DNA from: Globisporangium splendens
Lineage: Eukaryota; Oomycota; Peronosporomycetes; Pythiales; Pythiaceae
DNA length: 64,000 nucleotides
Assembly: GCA_006386115.1 (NCBI GenBank)
Contig: VFIW01000154.1
Location: 1-64,000 of the forward strand
Direction of reading: 5' to 3'
This document shows positions 1-11,551 of the stretch, one piece after another (the stretch's first letter is position 1; each line of letters begins with the position of its first letter). The notes under the pieces are model-generated. The model did not search any database, was not told the DNA's origin, and worked only from the letters and a program-made list of their open reading frames with translations. A program made the translations under genes and the position numbers.

Positions 1-1
1 G

Positions 2-181
2 GTACTTCGTGGCGAGTACCATTCTCGTCTTCAAGCGCTGGAGGCAGTGAAGGGTCAATCCTTCGACGTCCTGCAACTCCTGTACGCCGAGAAGAATCTC
101 CAGAGCGATGAGCTGTTTGCTCTTCGCAATCACGTGGAGAAGCTTCACGATCAGCTCGATCGTTTGCGGAAGATCTCGTAG
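2..181 (+). CDS. C-terminal end of the conserved antisense coiled-coil ORF of Gypsy-1 (partial)
   Basis: Fifty-nine codons plus stop (TAG at 179-181), entering from the left edge. The product is rich in Leu, Glu and Gln in a heptad-like pattern and matches the C-terminus of the antisense ORF of Gypsy-2 (25534-26697) at 48 of 59 residues. It runs opposite to the gag-pol of its own element. Of 24 codon differences between the copies I count 13 as synonymous in this frame. Function is unknown; coiled-coil character is read from composition only. Confidence 0.6.
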   Translation, partial: VLRGEYHSRLQALEAVKGQSFDVLQLLYAEKNLQSDELFALRNHVEKLHDQLDRLRKIS

Positions 182-737
182 GATCCGCAGATCCACTTGG
201 AAGGTAAGGCTTCAGTCTACCCACATAAAATGTCGGGTGTAGACGCATGCGTGTAGGTATGTCTAGCGTATAGGCATCACCATTGCATTTAACCACCTTG
301 AACGGTCCAATGAACCTTGGCAGAAGCTTCGAGCTTCCCAAGTTGGACACTGCATGTTCAGGCAGGTTCGCCGTGCTAAAGGAACTACTAAGATCCTTGA
401 TTTTTATATACTTGCTGGGTGCTTCCTCTCTCCGCTCTTGTCTGTGCTCCTTGGCAGATCCTGATTGCTTCATTCGCGTATTTTGGTCGTCTGCGAACCA
501 TAACTCCCAAGGTTGTTTTGTTCTCCTCCCAATCTTAAAGTCATCGACTTGATGTTCCTCAAGATAGGATGAGCGTTTGAGGGTTTATCGAGTCAACGTT
601 GGCTTTTAACTCGGCAACAGCATTAGGTCATCCGACGACTGCGGCTTATTGCCTTTAGCCGTAGTCCCTTCCCACACTTAAGGTAGATAGAGACCTCACC
701 ATTATGGAAGCCGGCACTCGAGGGTGAATTGCCATAG

Positions 738-3700
738 TCACATAAAATGAGAGTGACCCGGTCGAGAAATGCGTGGAGTTGTTTCAACGCAAACTCGGCA
801 AAGGGAGAAACTCACTCCACTCTTGAAAGACGTCGAATAACTGTCCCCGCCAAAACGCTCTTCACAGGACAACAGATTCACTCGCCATGTGTTGACCACC
901 GTGTATGGATGTGCAGCTGTTGCCATTGGCCAATTGGTGTCCAGAAGTCCGAACAGTGCACGCCAAAACTGGACCGGTAAACCGAGTGGCACGGTCAGCA
1001 CATCTCAACGGGCAGGGCCATGCAGACGAGACTAGCCGTTTACAAGACCTTTGGCCGTCATTCGGCTTGAGATCTTGCCGAAACAGGCGCAGATGACCAT
1101 CTTGCTGAATCGGTCCACAAACACAAGGATATCATTGAGTCGTGGTTTGTTCACGCGGAAGTCCGCAATATGAAATCCCACTATTCCCTGTAACAGACTC
1201 AACTTGTCTGACTGGGACCGACCAATGAACGCCGTGGGCTCTAGGGAAACAGAAAGGTCCACCCCCTGCACACTCGTCTCGCAGATCCTAGAAAGCTCCT
1301 CACCCATACTGCGAACCACACTTGCGATAACTGTGTGAGCAGTCCACGTAATCCCGGCGCGGAAAGACTATGAGAAACCGTTTGCTCAAGTCCGAGACCC
1401 ATGGCCACACGAGGGACTGTCATGGTATCATACAAGAGTCGATGGGGCGCAGACTTCGTCGTTGGAACAACAACCTTGATGTACTCCCCGTACCTCAACC
1501 GCTAGTACAACAACCAAATTGTGTGGTAGCGGAAAGTAGCGTTGAACTCGCGACCTTGGCGACGGAAGACCTTGCAGTGCCTGTATGAAGGTCCTTGAAA
1601 TACTTTAACAAATCTTGAATGTTCGTCAGGACTGTACCTTCGACAATGTCTTCTCGCACTGTAGTCGTTGCTGCACTGCGATCGCTTGAAGTATTCACAG
1701 AGTCCGACACGCTCCGGCCGTGTCTGTCACTCTTGGTCTTCGGATCATAGTCCGGACGTCTGGACAGCGCATCGCTAAGATGTTCGTCTTGTCTGGCTTG
1801 TAGTGTACAACAAAGTTGTACTCTGCAAAGAAGGAGAACCACCTCGCCATTCTTTGCGACAAGTGAGGAGTCTTCACTGCTGTACGCAGCGACGCATGAT
1901 CTGTGTAGATCGCGAAGCGCTCCTCTCCAAGCAGATACACACGGAACTTGACCAAAGAATACTTCATCGCAAGAAGTTCTTTGTCATGAACTGGGTAGTT
2001 CCGTTCTGCGGGTCGGAGTTGTCGTGACTGGTACGACACAACTCGCTCATGACCCTCATCATCGTGTTGCATCAATGCGCAACCGATGGCATAATCGCTT
2101 GCATCGCAAACCACATGAAAAGGCTTGTCGTGGTTTGCAATTGCCAGCACGGGAGCTTCTCGCAAACTCCTCTTGACTTCGGCAAATGCCATTTGGTGGT
2201 CACTGGACCACTCCCACTCAATGTCCTTCTTCAGGAGCTGTGTGAGGGGTTGCACCAACGCTGCATAGTTGCGCGTGTACTTGTGCAAGTAGTTGGCCAG
2301 ACCCAGCCATTGTCTCAGCTGTTTGACATTCTGAGGCACAGGCCAATCGTCAATAGCTTTGACCTTCTCCGGATCGACTCGAACACCATGCTTTCCCACA
2401 AAGCAACCGAGAACGGGGATCTCTGGTGCAAAGAATATGCACTTCTTCAGGTTAGCGTAGAGCTTGTTCTCTCGCATGACCTGAAAGACTTGACGGAGAT
2501 GGTCAAGATGAACATCAATGTCAGACTTTTCACCCGTGGTTTTACTATGAACGAATATATCGTCAAAGTGACTCGGTGCAAACCCTCTCAATGGACGAAG
2601 CACATTCGTGACCGTTCGATTGAAAGTCGCAGGAGCGTTCTTCAAACCCTGTGGCATCACTAACCATTCCCACAGCATACCACTCGGGGTACTCACTGCA
2701 GTTAGTGGTACATCGTCTTCGCGCATTCGAATCTGATAGGACCCATCTTTCAGATCGATAGCACTGAAGACGGTGCTGCCACCAATCCATCAGGGTCATA
2801 GCCTTGCGTGGAACCGGAGTCTGGGCTGGAATGGTAGCGTCGTCACTTGTGAACGCGTGAACATGCGCCCCACCAGTTGCCTTCTTCACACAAAGTTGGC
2901 TACAATGTGTAGACTTGCTCTCTCGCACATGCCCACCTTAAGCACGTTGCGCAAAGAACGGTCGTCGATGCGCAACGACGTGTTCTCTTGGCAACGGCCA
3001 CTGTCGTGTGATACAATACTTTGTGCCAGGAAGTATGTCAATCTCGTGACGAACGCCTCTATCGAATGGCAGTTCGTCCGGCACCTTGTCTGGGAATATG
3101 TCCTCATATTCCTTGACAAGTTCATACACGGGGTTCGTCTTGAGAGCGTCCCATGACTGCTCCTCGAACCTCTCCTTCCGTGTCTTCTCATCGAACACTT
3201 CAGCCTCCGTTGCTGATACCGTGTTGATGTCTTCTGCATCGTCAACACGACGATCATGCAGACCTGCGAAATTTCGCCTTTCGCTAGGCTACGCTTCAGC
3301 GTCTTCTTGCTCATCCACGGCAAGGAAATCAACTCTTCGACTGAGCTTGGAGGATTTTCAATCTTCACGTGACGGATTACACCCACGTCACCATCTTCAT
3401 TGTAGACCGCGATATTCGCAAACTCGCTTGAAATGTCTTGTGCTTGGACACTTCCTTCGTCACCTTGACATGTACCTTGATCAGGGGCACACGGGACACT
3501 CTTCTTGCTGGTCTTCTTCTTCTTCTCTCGGGATGGCTCTTCGGCTCTTTTCCCATTCGTTTCTTCCACGCACATCGCCTCATCCATGGGGTCGATGGCA
3601 AAGGAGACAGTCTTTTTCTGGCGCCTGACTGCTCCACCTCCAGTAGTCTTCTTCAAGATGGGTACCGCTCGTGAACATGGGGGGCCATCGCACACCGCAA

Positions 3701-4427
3701 TATCACGAGGGTCATCTGGGATCTCTTCCACAGATGTGTAAACCCACACCACTTCATCCGTTGTTGTGCAGCACAAGTCAACATCACGTGACTTGTCAAC
3801 GGAGATCTTCATCCAGTCAATGCTAGGTTGATAACGCTTCAACCATGGCATTCCCAGAATCAGATCAAACTTGTCATCGAGGTCGAGTAAAATGAACTCG
3901 TCTTCACCTCGGAAATCTTCACACTTCATTGCCAAGCGCACCACGCGCTTTGGCATCTTCACAGTTGACCCGTTGGCCAACCGGATAATCATTGTCTTGT
4001 CTTTATTCGCATCAGGCACGAAGACACCATGCCTGACGATCACTTCATTTCGAACAAAATTGTTCGACGCACCAGTGTCAACCAAAGCTCGTAGAGGCGT
4101 TGCAATACCGTCTACATGAACTTTGTGAACGATCAAACTTGACGTTCGACTGACACTCTTCTCACTCATAGTGGAAACTGCGTGTGCTTGATGCACATAG
4201 GGGCCAGAGTCCTGTGTCTCCACAACGTCCACAGTCCTCTTTTCCGGGCCAGTAGGAGGCCCCGACCCTACCGTCCATTCCCGTTTTTTGGCCCAGGTGA
4301 CCGCTCGAACCGACGACCGTAAGAACGATCGTGGTTGTTCGAGCGAGCACCCTGTGTCGTTTGCCGACCCGGCAAAGACACCTTGCAGTTCCGAGCAATG
4401 TGACCCGGCTTTCCGCAACGGAAACAC
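738..4427 (-). pseudogene. Gypsy-1 pol remnant (protease, RT, RNase H, integrase)
   Basis: Broken polyprotein on the minus strand. Recognisable blocks in order: retropepsin motif L-V-D-T-G-A-S near 4085-4065; reverse transcriptase with F-D-D-I-F-V-H-S-K near 2555 and RNase H with V-V-C-D-A-S-D and Y-T-D-H-A-S near 2110-1880; integrase core pieces (D-R-F-S-K-M-V near 1110; the Gypsy-2 H-P-E-T-D-G-Q block is degraded near 870). The pieces lie in different frames with stops between them, and the integrase zinc-finger region is heavily altered. The intact version is the Gypsy-2 pol. No functional product is expected. Confidence 0.9.
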
Positions 4428-4528
4428 TTCCCATCGTTGCGAGGACGCTCATTTCCAGGCGTGGAAATGTACGAGATATCCATAGGCTCGGGACCATCAT
4501 GCGCAACATTCGATTGCCGCATTGGTCT

Positions 4529-5323
4529 CTACGCAAACCCTTGGAACTTGGCTTGCTTCATGCTAAACTCTTCTTGCATGGCACGTTCAATGGCTTCGTC
4601 CAGCGTCTTGGGATACTCGCGGAACAGTTGGTTCCGAATCGGACCATCGTTCAGACCCGTCATGAACGTCACAACTTGCGTCGGAACGTCAATCGGCTCG
4701 TCCACGATGCTTGATACCAGGAAGCGCGCTCGTTGTGCATACGAATGCAGATCGAAACGGCCTTGGCGAAGCTTGAGGAACCCGGCGCGCGCACGGAACT
4801 CACTCTGCGGTGGTTCAAACGCTGCCTTGAGCTCTGCCTTGAAGTCTTCGTAGCTGTAGAAGCAGTTTGGATCCGACAAACGCTTCCCATAAGCCCAGCT
4901 CTTTGCACGACCCGCAAGGTTGGACATCGCGAACAACACTTGCTGCATTGGGTCACGAAGTTGTCTTGCAGTGATGGCTGCATCCAACTCGACGAACCAT
5001 CTCGAAAGAGGCTCGTTCTCTCCGCCGCGATACGGAGAGACGTCCAGCTTCAATGGCACCGTCCTAAATGAGGAAACAGGGGTTGCGACCTGCTTCCGGG
5101 AGGACATGATCTCGTGGTGCATGAAGCTGACCACCGCGCTCTTCTGGTCTTCCGGAGACGCCGATCGAAGCAGACTGACCACAGCAGCCTCTCCGATGAC
5201 ATCTCGCATGCGCTCAAGTGCCATCCACTCATGAGAAGACAAGTGAGGGAAACCCTCAATAGTCAACTCGACAGTTTCCGGTACTGCTGGACCGAGTGGG
5301 GTTCCTGTAGCATCCATGTCCAC
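4529..5323 (-). pseudogene. Gypsy-1 gag (capsid part), closed by a nonsense codon
   Basis: 264 codons beginning M-D-M-D-A-T-G-T-P-L. It contains the Ty3-type capsid region (blocks L-S-S-H-E-W and R-G-G-E-N-E-P-L-S-R-W-F). The frame stops with TAG just after K-F-Q-G-F-A, where Gypsy-2 has TCG and reads on towards the zinc knuckle. The knuckle (C-F-R-C-G-K-P-G-H-I-A-R-N-C) survives downstream at about 4410-4370 in another frame. The intact family therefore probably made gag and pol from one frame. Confidence 0.88.
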
Positions 5324-5443
5324 GACAAGGATGCTCGCAGGGTCTTCGGTCTTGGACAGGAATGCGCGACGTGCTCAAAGCCGCGTCGCCAAACCTTTTC
5401 GCTTCACTGGGTCGCTGGAAGGACCGCTCGAAGTGCTACCAGG

Positions 5444-6093
5444 TGTAAAAGGGCGCTGTTCCAAACAGTCCCTTAAACACGGCACACACGCTTGTGCCAG
5501 AGGAAGCGTCTCCCGACTTGGAGGGAGGAAGGAAGACTTGAGGGCTTGGTGGTAAAATTGCAACTGAATTGAAATGCTTATGGTTCCTGTCGCTACATGT
5601 AAATGAACCCCAAGGGCTCCTACACGTTTTATAACTAAAACCTAAACATACACAATAAAACCTATGAATCTGATATATAAAACCTTGGGTACACTGAGGT
5701 TGAACCTGCGAGATCTTCGAGAAGCTTGAACTTGAAGTCCCGTGGAAAATTCCCTGCAAAGTGATTGGCTACAGCCACTCACTTTAGGTGGCAGAGACAC
5801 GTCGGTCTCATCACCTGTGCAGTTTCCCAAGTAGGAACCATCACTCAGTACTTGATTAGTACATGGATGTCATCACTATGTACTGATTAGTACATGTGAA
5901 CAACATTCTGCACTGATCAGCACAGAGAGCGCTCGTGACGTCATGGGATGACGTCACATGTGCATGTGGGGACTGTCATACCGTAATCCCTTTGTTAATT
6001 GTCTCTCCACAATGCACACTGAAGGTGGTGTGTGGCACACTAAAGTAGGACACAGCCGCACCTTCATGTAATGGCTAGGTATAGCCCATTACA
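5444..6093 (-). repeat. 5' LTR of Gypsy-1 (650 bp)
   Basis: Runs from TGTAATGGG (minus strand, 6093) to CTTTTACA (5444), followed by primer-binding-type sequence TGGTAGCACTTCGAGC. Contains two TGACGTCA boxes (about 5937-5960), two copies of an ATGTACTAATCAGTAC-type repeat, and a TATA-like TTTTATATATCAG. Its last about 130 bp resemble the 5' LTR of Gypsy-2 more closely than the Gypsy-2 3' LTR does. Confidence 0.9.
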
Positions 6094-6898
6094 GTTGTCG
6101 AACAGGGCGAGGGCCGAAACCGTTGAACTTGGCTTGCTTGATGCTGAATTCTTCTTGCATCGCTCGCTCGATGGCTTCATCCAGCGTCTTGGGGTACTCG
6201 CGGAACAGCTGGTTCCGAATTGGATCATCATTGAGCCCTGCCATGAATGTCACAACTTGCGTTGAGGCATCAATCGGCTCATTCACGATACTTGACACGA
6301 GGTATCGTGCTCGTTGAGCGTACGAGTGTAGGTCGTATTTACCCTGACGAAGCTTTAGGAACTCAGCGCGAGCCCGAAATTCGCTCTGCGGAGGCTCAAA
6401 AGCCTTCTTCAGCTCTCGCTTGAAGTCGTCCAGGTCGTAGAAGCAATGTGGCTCCGCCAATCGCTTCCCATACGCCCAACTCTTCGCTCGGCCCGCAAGG
6501 TTTGACATCGCAAACAACACTTGCTGCATTGGGTCCCGTAGTTGTCTTGCAGTGATCGCTGCATCCAACTCAACGAACCATCTCGCTAGAGGTTCGTTCT
6601 CTCCGCCACGGTACGGAGATACATCGAGCTTCAGAGGTGCCACTCTCATCGTCGTGACAGGAGTTGCGGGCTGTCGATGAGAGTTCATGATCTCGTGATG
6701 CATGAAGCTCGTAGCCACGTTCCTCTGCTCATCCGGTGACGCTGATCTCAGCAAACTGATCACAGCCGCCTCACCGATGACCGCTCGCATACGCTCGAGG
6801 GCTGCCCACTCGTGGCTCGACAAATGAGGAAAACGCTCATTCGTCAGCTCCACGGTCTCTCCAGGCATCGAGCCCATCGGCGTCTCAATCCCTTCCAT
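6094..6898 (-). CDS. Gypsy-3 gag, N-terminal part (truncated by Gypsy-1)
   Basis: Ty3-type capsid polyprotein starting M-E-G-I-E-T-P-M. It aligns over nearly its full length with Gypsy-1 and Gypsy-2 gag (shared L-S-S-H-E-W, Y-R-G-G-E-N-E-P-L, F-R-E-Y-P-K-T-L-D-E-A) but is intact over about 268 codons. The frame ends by running into the Gypsy-1 LTR. Gag forms the cytoplasmic particle that packages element RNA; the nucleocapsid part is missing here. Confidence 0.88.
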
Positions 6899-7005
6899 TG
6901 TTTCTCACAATCGGACAGGGGTCTTGGAATGTCCGCGCACGCTGCACAAGCGGCCTATGCAGACTCTTGACTTGGTCGTTGGAAGGACTACGAAGTGCTA
7001 CCAGG

Positions 7006-7611
7006 TGTAAGAGGCTATCCGAGACAGCCTCAAACACAGCACGCACGCTTGCGCTTGAGAGGAAGACTTGAGGGGAACTTGGCAAAAATGCAACTGAATT
7101 GAAATGAGCTTATGGTTCCTGACACTACATGTAAAACACCACTAGGGCTCCTAGAGGCTTTATAACTAAAACCTAAACATGCACAATAAAACCTATGAAT
7201 CTGATATATAAAACCTAGGGTACACTGAGGTTGAACCCAGGGGATCTTCGAGAAACTTGAACTTGACGTCCCGTGGAAAATTCCCTGCAAAGTGATTGGC
7301 TCGCGCCACACTTTAGGTGGCAGAGACACGTCGGTCTCATCACCAGTGCAGTTTACCAAGTAGGAACCATCACTCACGTGTCTAGAGTACTGTTGTGCGT
7401 AATCACGCCGAACCTCAATGATTGCGAGCGACCAACACTCAACTCAGACATAGATTGCTCTGACGTCAGGCGATGACGTCACCTGTGCATGTGGGGATCA
7501 CTTTTATGTGTTTCACCCAATATCTTCGCACCCACAATGCACTTCCACAAGGTGGTGTGTGACACACACAAAGAGCCACCTTGCATGTAATGGCAGCCTT
7601 GGCCCATTACA
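7006..7611 (-). repeat. 5' LTR of Gypsy-3 (606 bp)
   Basis: From TGTAATGGGCC (7611, minus) to CTTACA (7006), followed by primer-binding sequence beginning TGGTAGCACTTCG. Keeps the paired TGACGTCA-like boxes (about 7460-7482) and the AGGTTTTATATATCAG core seen in the other Gypsy LTRs. Lacks the long ATGTACTAATCAG repeats. Confidence 0.86.
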
Positions 7612-10166
7612 CCATTTGAGTCGTCATCGAGTCTCCCACTTGGCTGGTTGAACAGTACAATGGAGTCAGGGGCTGGACTCGAAGTCTGGTCTGAGTTCAC
7701 GGTGAGCATTGGATTCGCTTGCCCAATAGAATCTGCAATCGAGCCAGAAACTCTTGGTGATGTCTGGAACCTCGATCTCAGGCGAGAGTTCAACGTTGGG
7801 TGAAACACCATCGCGTTGCTGCTTGTTGACGGTAGTTCGCGGACAACAAGCTCATTGGTTTGCTCTCCGTCACTCATCCTGACATCGCCATCTGCACGCG
7901 GGTGTTGAATGTCATCATAGGTCTCGCGAACTTGCAATTGTTCAGCTTCAGTACCCTCGTGTTCTTCACAAGCGCCTGCGTCGCGCATCTCAACATCTGG
8001 ATTGCAATTTCCACCCACACTATCAACCAGCATGGTGTCTCGGTCGTTGTCGTACTCATCTCGCCAGAAGACGACCTCGCTCACGTCGCGCGGCTCAATG
8101 TCGCTGTAGATTCCGTCTACCTCTCGCTCATCTACGATCAACGAGCGACTCATCTTCACCTTGTTCGTTGAGATGTCAAGCACTCTGTACGCCTTGGCTT
8201 GGTCAGAGTAGCCCAAGTGCATGCATTTGTAGCTCTTGGCGTCCAGCTTGGTGCGATTTTCTTTCTCGATGTGAGCATAGCCAATCGAGCCGAACACACG
8301 GAGGTGATCCATTCGCGGTGGTTTTCCGTAGCAAACCTCATACGGAGTGGAGTGTGGGTGCGCAGCATTCGTCATGCGGTTCGTGAGGTAAATGGCGGTG
8401 TTGGCTGCCTCCGCCCACCACTTGTAGTCAACTCGCTTGTAGTGCAGCATCGACCTTGCCATCTCAATCACGGATCTGTTCATGCGCTCGACGAGGCCGT
8501 TCTGCTGCGGGCTATATGGAGTGGTCAGCTGATGCACAATGCCACTAGCTGCACAAACTGCATCAAACGCTTTGTTCACGAACTCGGAGCCATTGTCGGT
8601 TCTCACCTTCTTGATCCGATTGCCAGTCTGGTTCTCAAGAAGAGCCTTGAACTCTTGGAACTTGGTCGACACCTCGCTCTTCTTCTTCAAAAAATACCCG
8701 GTCACATGCCGCGAGAAGTCATCCACGAAGAGAAGAATGTAGCGCGATCCACCGCTACTTTGTGTCTTCATTGGCCCCATGACGTCTGAGTGGATCAGCT
8801 CGAGGACGCTCGATGTCTTCACATGACTGGGCTGCTTAGGAAACGACGCCACAGTCATTTTTCCTTTCGCGCATCCACCGCAGATACCACCTGTACCCTT
8901 GGTGAGCGTTGGCAACCCCACAGTCACCGGCTGCGACTTGCGCACTCGTTCAAAGCTGGGATGGCCCAGTCGGGCGTGCCAGAGCTCCCACTCGGACTGC
9001 CGTTCCGAGTGCTCTACCATCAATGCAGCTGGCGAAGAGCAGTGCAGCTTGTACACGTTGCCGCATTTTGGAACGCTCATCACCACAACGCCGTTTTTCT
9101 TTATCACGCAGGAGTCGATGCCGAACTCCACATTCATGCCATTTGCAGTGATCTTCGCAATTGAGAGCAGTCGTCTGTCGAGCCCTGGAATGAAGAGCAC
9201 GTTCTTCACTGTCGCTTGCTTCCCGTTCTTTAGTGCAATCACGATGTCTCCTGTGCCAACAGCACTCATCGTCGCTCCATCAGCGATTGTGATTGCGACT
9301 GCGTTCTCAAGTGTCTCATACATGGTGAAGTCGTCCTTGAACGGCGTCATGTGCGACGATGCTCCACTATCCAAGAGCCAGCCGTCACTTTTGACGTTGC
9401 TAGCCATGAACGTCAGTTCGTCGCTCTCGCTCTTCATTCGCTGGTTGCAGCTGACGGCTTTGTGGCCAAGTTTGCCGCACGCGTAGCACTTGCCGCCAAA
9501 CGTGCCTGTCTTCGGCCTCTGCTTGCCAAAACTCGCCTTCTTGGTGTTCTTGTGTCTGCTCCCAGTAGCACGAGCCTTGAACGCAGTTTCACTCGACACC
9601 TTCACCTTGTGCTTCTCGTCCTCTTTCAGAAGTTTCTCCTTCACGTCGATCAAAGTTGGATTGAGCGTGTTCTCAATGATGGACACCAGGATGTCAAACT
9701 CACTAGGCATGCTGCCAAGTAGGATGACAAGCTGTCGACCCTCGTCCATCGGCTCACCAACGGCTTCCATCGAAACGACCAACTCATCGAAGCGGTCAAG
9801 GTGCGCCGCCACAGTCGACCCAAGTTCCATCTTGAACTCGTGGAGACGGCGAGTCATTGCCACGCGATTCTGCAGGTTGGCGCGGTTGTAGAACTCGGAC
9901 AGCGTCACCCATGCTTGCTTGGCCGTGTTCGCGCGTCGGATCTTGGTCTGGTGCTCGAGCTGGACGCCTTGCGCGATAATCGCAAAGGCCTTCATGTCCT
10001 TGACTTTCCACTCTTCGTCGCCTCCAGTCTTCTCCACGACGATGTGCTCGAGCAGACCCTTCTTCGCCAGGGTCATCCGCATGTTGAACTCCCAGTGAAA
10101 CCAATTGTCGGATCCGAGCAAATCCGACGGTGCCTTCATTGATGTGCCCACAGCCTTTGGGCTCAT
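7612..10166 (-). CDS. Copia-B gag-protease-integrase polyprotein, interrupted
   Basis: One open frame of about 850 codons. In order: gag with a W-F-H-W-E-F-N-M-R-M block; zinc knuckle C-Y-A-C-G-K-L-G-H-K-A-V-S-C; aspartic protease W-L-L-D-S-G-A-S-S-H-M; integrase H-H-C-C finger ending C-G-G-C-A-K-G-K; catalytic core with H-S-D-V-M-G-P, R-T-D-N-G-S-E-F and a Glu in N-G-L-V-E-R-M-N. I chose the ATG at 10166, inside the primer-binding sequence; an in-frame ATG seven codons upstream would lie in the LTR. Residues after the domain linker near 7612 would come from the Gypsy-3 LTR and are not element protein. Confidence 0.9.
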
Positions 10167-10170
10167 AACC
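10159..10170 (-). promoter_or_regulatory. Copia-B primer-binding site, matching a Met-tRNA anticodon loop
   Basis: GGTTATGAGCCC directly after the LTR end (CCAACA). It is complementary to GGGCTCATAACC, the anticodon stem-loop of a Met-CAU tRNA, as in the internal-tRNA priming known for Drosophila copia. The gag ATG lies within it. Copia-A has the same 12 bases in the same place. Confidence 0.7.
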
Positions 10171-10343
10171 TGTTGGTTCTGAGTCAAATTGGAAAGTGAT
10201 TTTATTGATGGTTATGCACAGTCAGTCTGCTCCTCTCGTGCACTGTGAGAGCCTCCTCTGGGGCTTCTCTTGCAGAGTGTAATGAGTCCTCTGAGGGTGC
10301 CCTCACCTGAGCAAATGACTTGGTCTCGATATGTAAAAGTGCA
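10171..10343 (-). repeat. Probable 5' LTR of Copia-B (about 173 bp)
   Basis: Bounded on one side by the primer-binding sequence (LTR end CCAACA at 10171) and on the other by host exon/intron sequence. The start TGCAC at 10343 is inferred because the partner LTR is not visible; the true edge may differ by a few bases. Confidence 0.55.
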
Positions 10344-10349
10344 ACTTAC

Positions 10350-10964
10350 CCAAATACTTGACTTGTGTATCGGGAACTGCAAACTCGTTCCGCACTGGCA
10401 AAAGATGCACACAAAGAAGTGCAACTCCGTTCAACAAAAGTTCGCCAGTGTCACCTGCAGTACCACTGTTGGCATCCGCACTACCACGGTTCACCTTTGC
10501 GAGCCATTCCATCCACGTGCCTAGTTCCGGGGGATCGTCGGCGAAAAGCGTGAGTAATCCCTGCTGATATTTGAACGGCAGCTTGGCGCAGACAAAGCAA
10601 AACGTGGCGCAGCTCGCGGAAAAGCCAATGGTCTGGAACACTCTCGTCACGAGTTGCCGGTCCAAGCGATCGCCAAAGGCGCCGTAGAGTTGAATCATCG
10701 CGGTCGAGAGCTCGGCGTCGACATCGTGGTGTGTGATGTAGTGGTGCATCTTGAGCAGATCTTGGAGGTACCGGTCCATCTCGTCCTTCACGTCGAGTTT
10801 GCGGTCGAAATGCGCGATGACGTGGTCGAGACGGCCCTCTGCAGCCAGCGCTTGAAGCAGAAGTAGGAGCTGTTGCTGCTGCGCGCCACGAAAAGACTTG
10901 AGCACGTGGACCAGCTGATCCGCGATCGCCACACGACTTAATTCAAGCAGCACGAGGATTTGCT
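10350..10964 (-). CDS. Unrecognised host protein, one exon, interrupted downstream by Copia-B
   Basis: An open stretch of about 205 codons between a plausible acceptor (TCCCAG, exon from 10964) and a donor (GTAAGT, exon end 10350). The product is helical and Leu/Gln-rich with a Cys cluster (S-A-S-C-A-T-F-C-F-V-C-A-K), as in an alpha-solenoid, but I recognise no family. There is no ATG near the 5' end, so an upstream exon must exist or be lost. Downstream exons would lie beyond the nested elements, to the left of the window. With the nest in its first visible intron, the gene is either broken or spliced over a very long intron. Confidence 0.5.
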
Positions 10965-11551
10965 CTGGGACCCAAGAGACGAAGTGGTGATGGCACCATT
11001 TTCGTCAGTATGCGGACCACTACTACTGGATACCGCCATACTTTGTCGTCAGGTGTAGTGTCGCACACGAGGGAAATGGTGAGCCGCGTCGGTCGCATCA
11101 ATCTCGGCATTTACTCATATTTCGCTCGGTATGATTAGCAGCATGGACCAAGAAGCACAGTAGAAAATGTACAGCCTGCGTTATGGTCTGCGCTCGAAGA
11201 AATCTCTTCTTTGGTGATTCTACACAAATAGACACGACGCTCAGCATTTCACCTCGCTACTCGCGATCGAAAATAGATGAGCAGGTGCGACCAAGGCCGT
11301 TGCAGTCACCCATCCGCGCTGCTGCTTGAAACACAAACTACGTCGTGTAAACGAGGCAGCAATCTGCTATCGTGGAGGATACACGTGGCACGACATGCCA
11401 CCGAGAAGAGTACATAGGAAAAGTGAATTCATTCAGCAGGAATGGCTGCTACCTTACGTTTGTGGTGGTGGCTTCCTTTCTTTCTTTCTTTGCCGTTCAC
11501 AGTTGTGTCCTCGAGCAACAGCTCCTTTTCTGTGGTGGTCTTCAAGCACCC
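10965..11551. other. Gap between genes, no supported gene
   Basis: Convergent/adjacent spacer of about 590 bp. A CTTTCTTTCTTT tract lies near 11480. I see no open frame with coding character; it should hold the 5' flank of the interrupted gene and the 3' flank of the membrane-protein gene. Confidence 0.5.

Larger units (their letters stand above)
1..6093 (-). mobile_element. Gypsy-1: chromodomain Ty3/gypsy retrotransposon, decayed, cut by window start
   Basis: An LTR retrotransposon read on the minus strand. Only its 5' LTR (5444-6093) and most of the internal region are in the window; the 3' LTR lies to the left. Order on the minus strand is LTR, gag, protease, RT, RNase H, integrase, then the tail that carries an antisense ORF. 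Compared with Gypsy-2 it has many frame breaks, so it is a dead copy. The 5' LTR starts TGTAATGGG at 6093 and abuts Gypsy-3 gag, with GTTGT as the first flanking bases, so Gypsy-1 inserted into Gypsy-3. The other target-duplication copy is outside the window. Confidence 0.93.
6094..7611 (-). mobile_element. Gypsy-3: related Ty3/gypsy element, cut by Gypsy-1
   Basis: Consists here of a 5' LTR (7006-7611) and the gag N-terminal region. It is interrupted at 6094 by Gypsy-1, so its pol, if present, lies beyond the left edge. Its LTR starts TGTAATGGGCC and is about 606 bp, clearly related to but diverged from the Gypsy-1/2 LTRs. It lies inside Copia-B: the Copia-B frame runs without change up to 7612. 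The flanking pentamer is CCATT (7612-7616). Confidence 0.87.
7612..10343 (-). mobile_element. Copia-B: Ty1/copia retrotransposon, 5' part
   Basis: Minus-strand Ty1/copia element with a short LTR (about 10171-10343), a primer-binding site overlapping the start codon, and gag-protease-integrase. It is cut at 7612 by Gypsy-3, so the RT/RNase H half lies outside the window or is lost. Its left LTR edge sits within six bases of a GTAAGT splice donor of the host gene ending at 10350, so it inserted at the very start of an intron. Its LTR shows no similarity to that of Copia-A, although the two gag-pol proteins are related. Confidence 0.85.

Noticed and set aside
7479..7611. C-terminal tail of the Copia-B frame reading into Gypsy-3
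   Set aside because: These codons are LTR sequence of the inserted Gypsy-3, not Copia protein.
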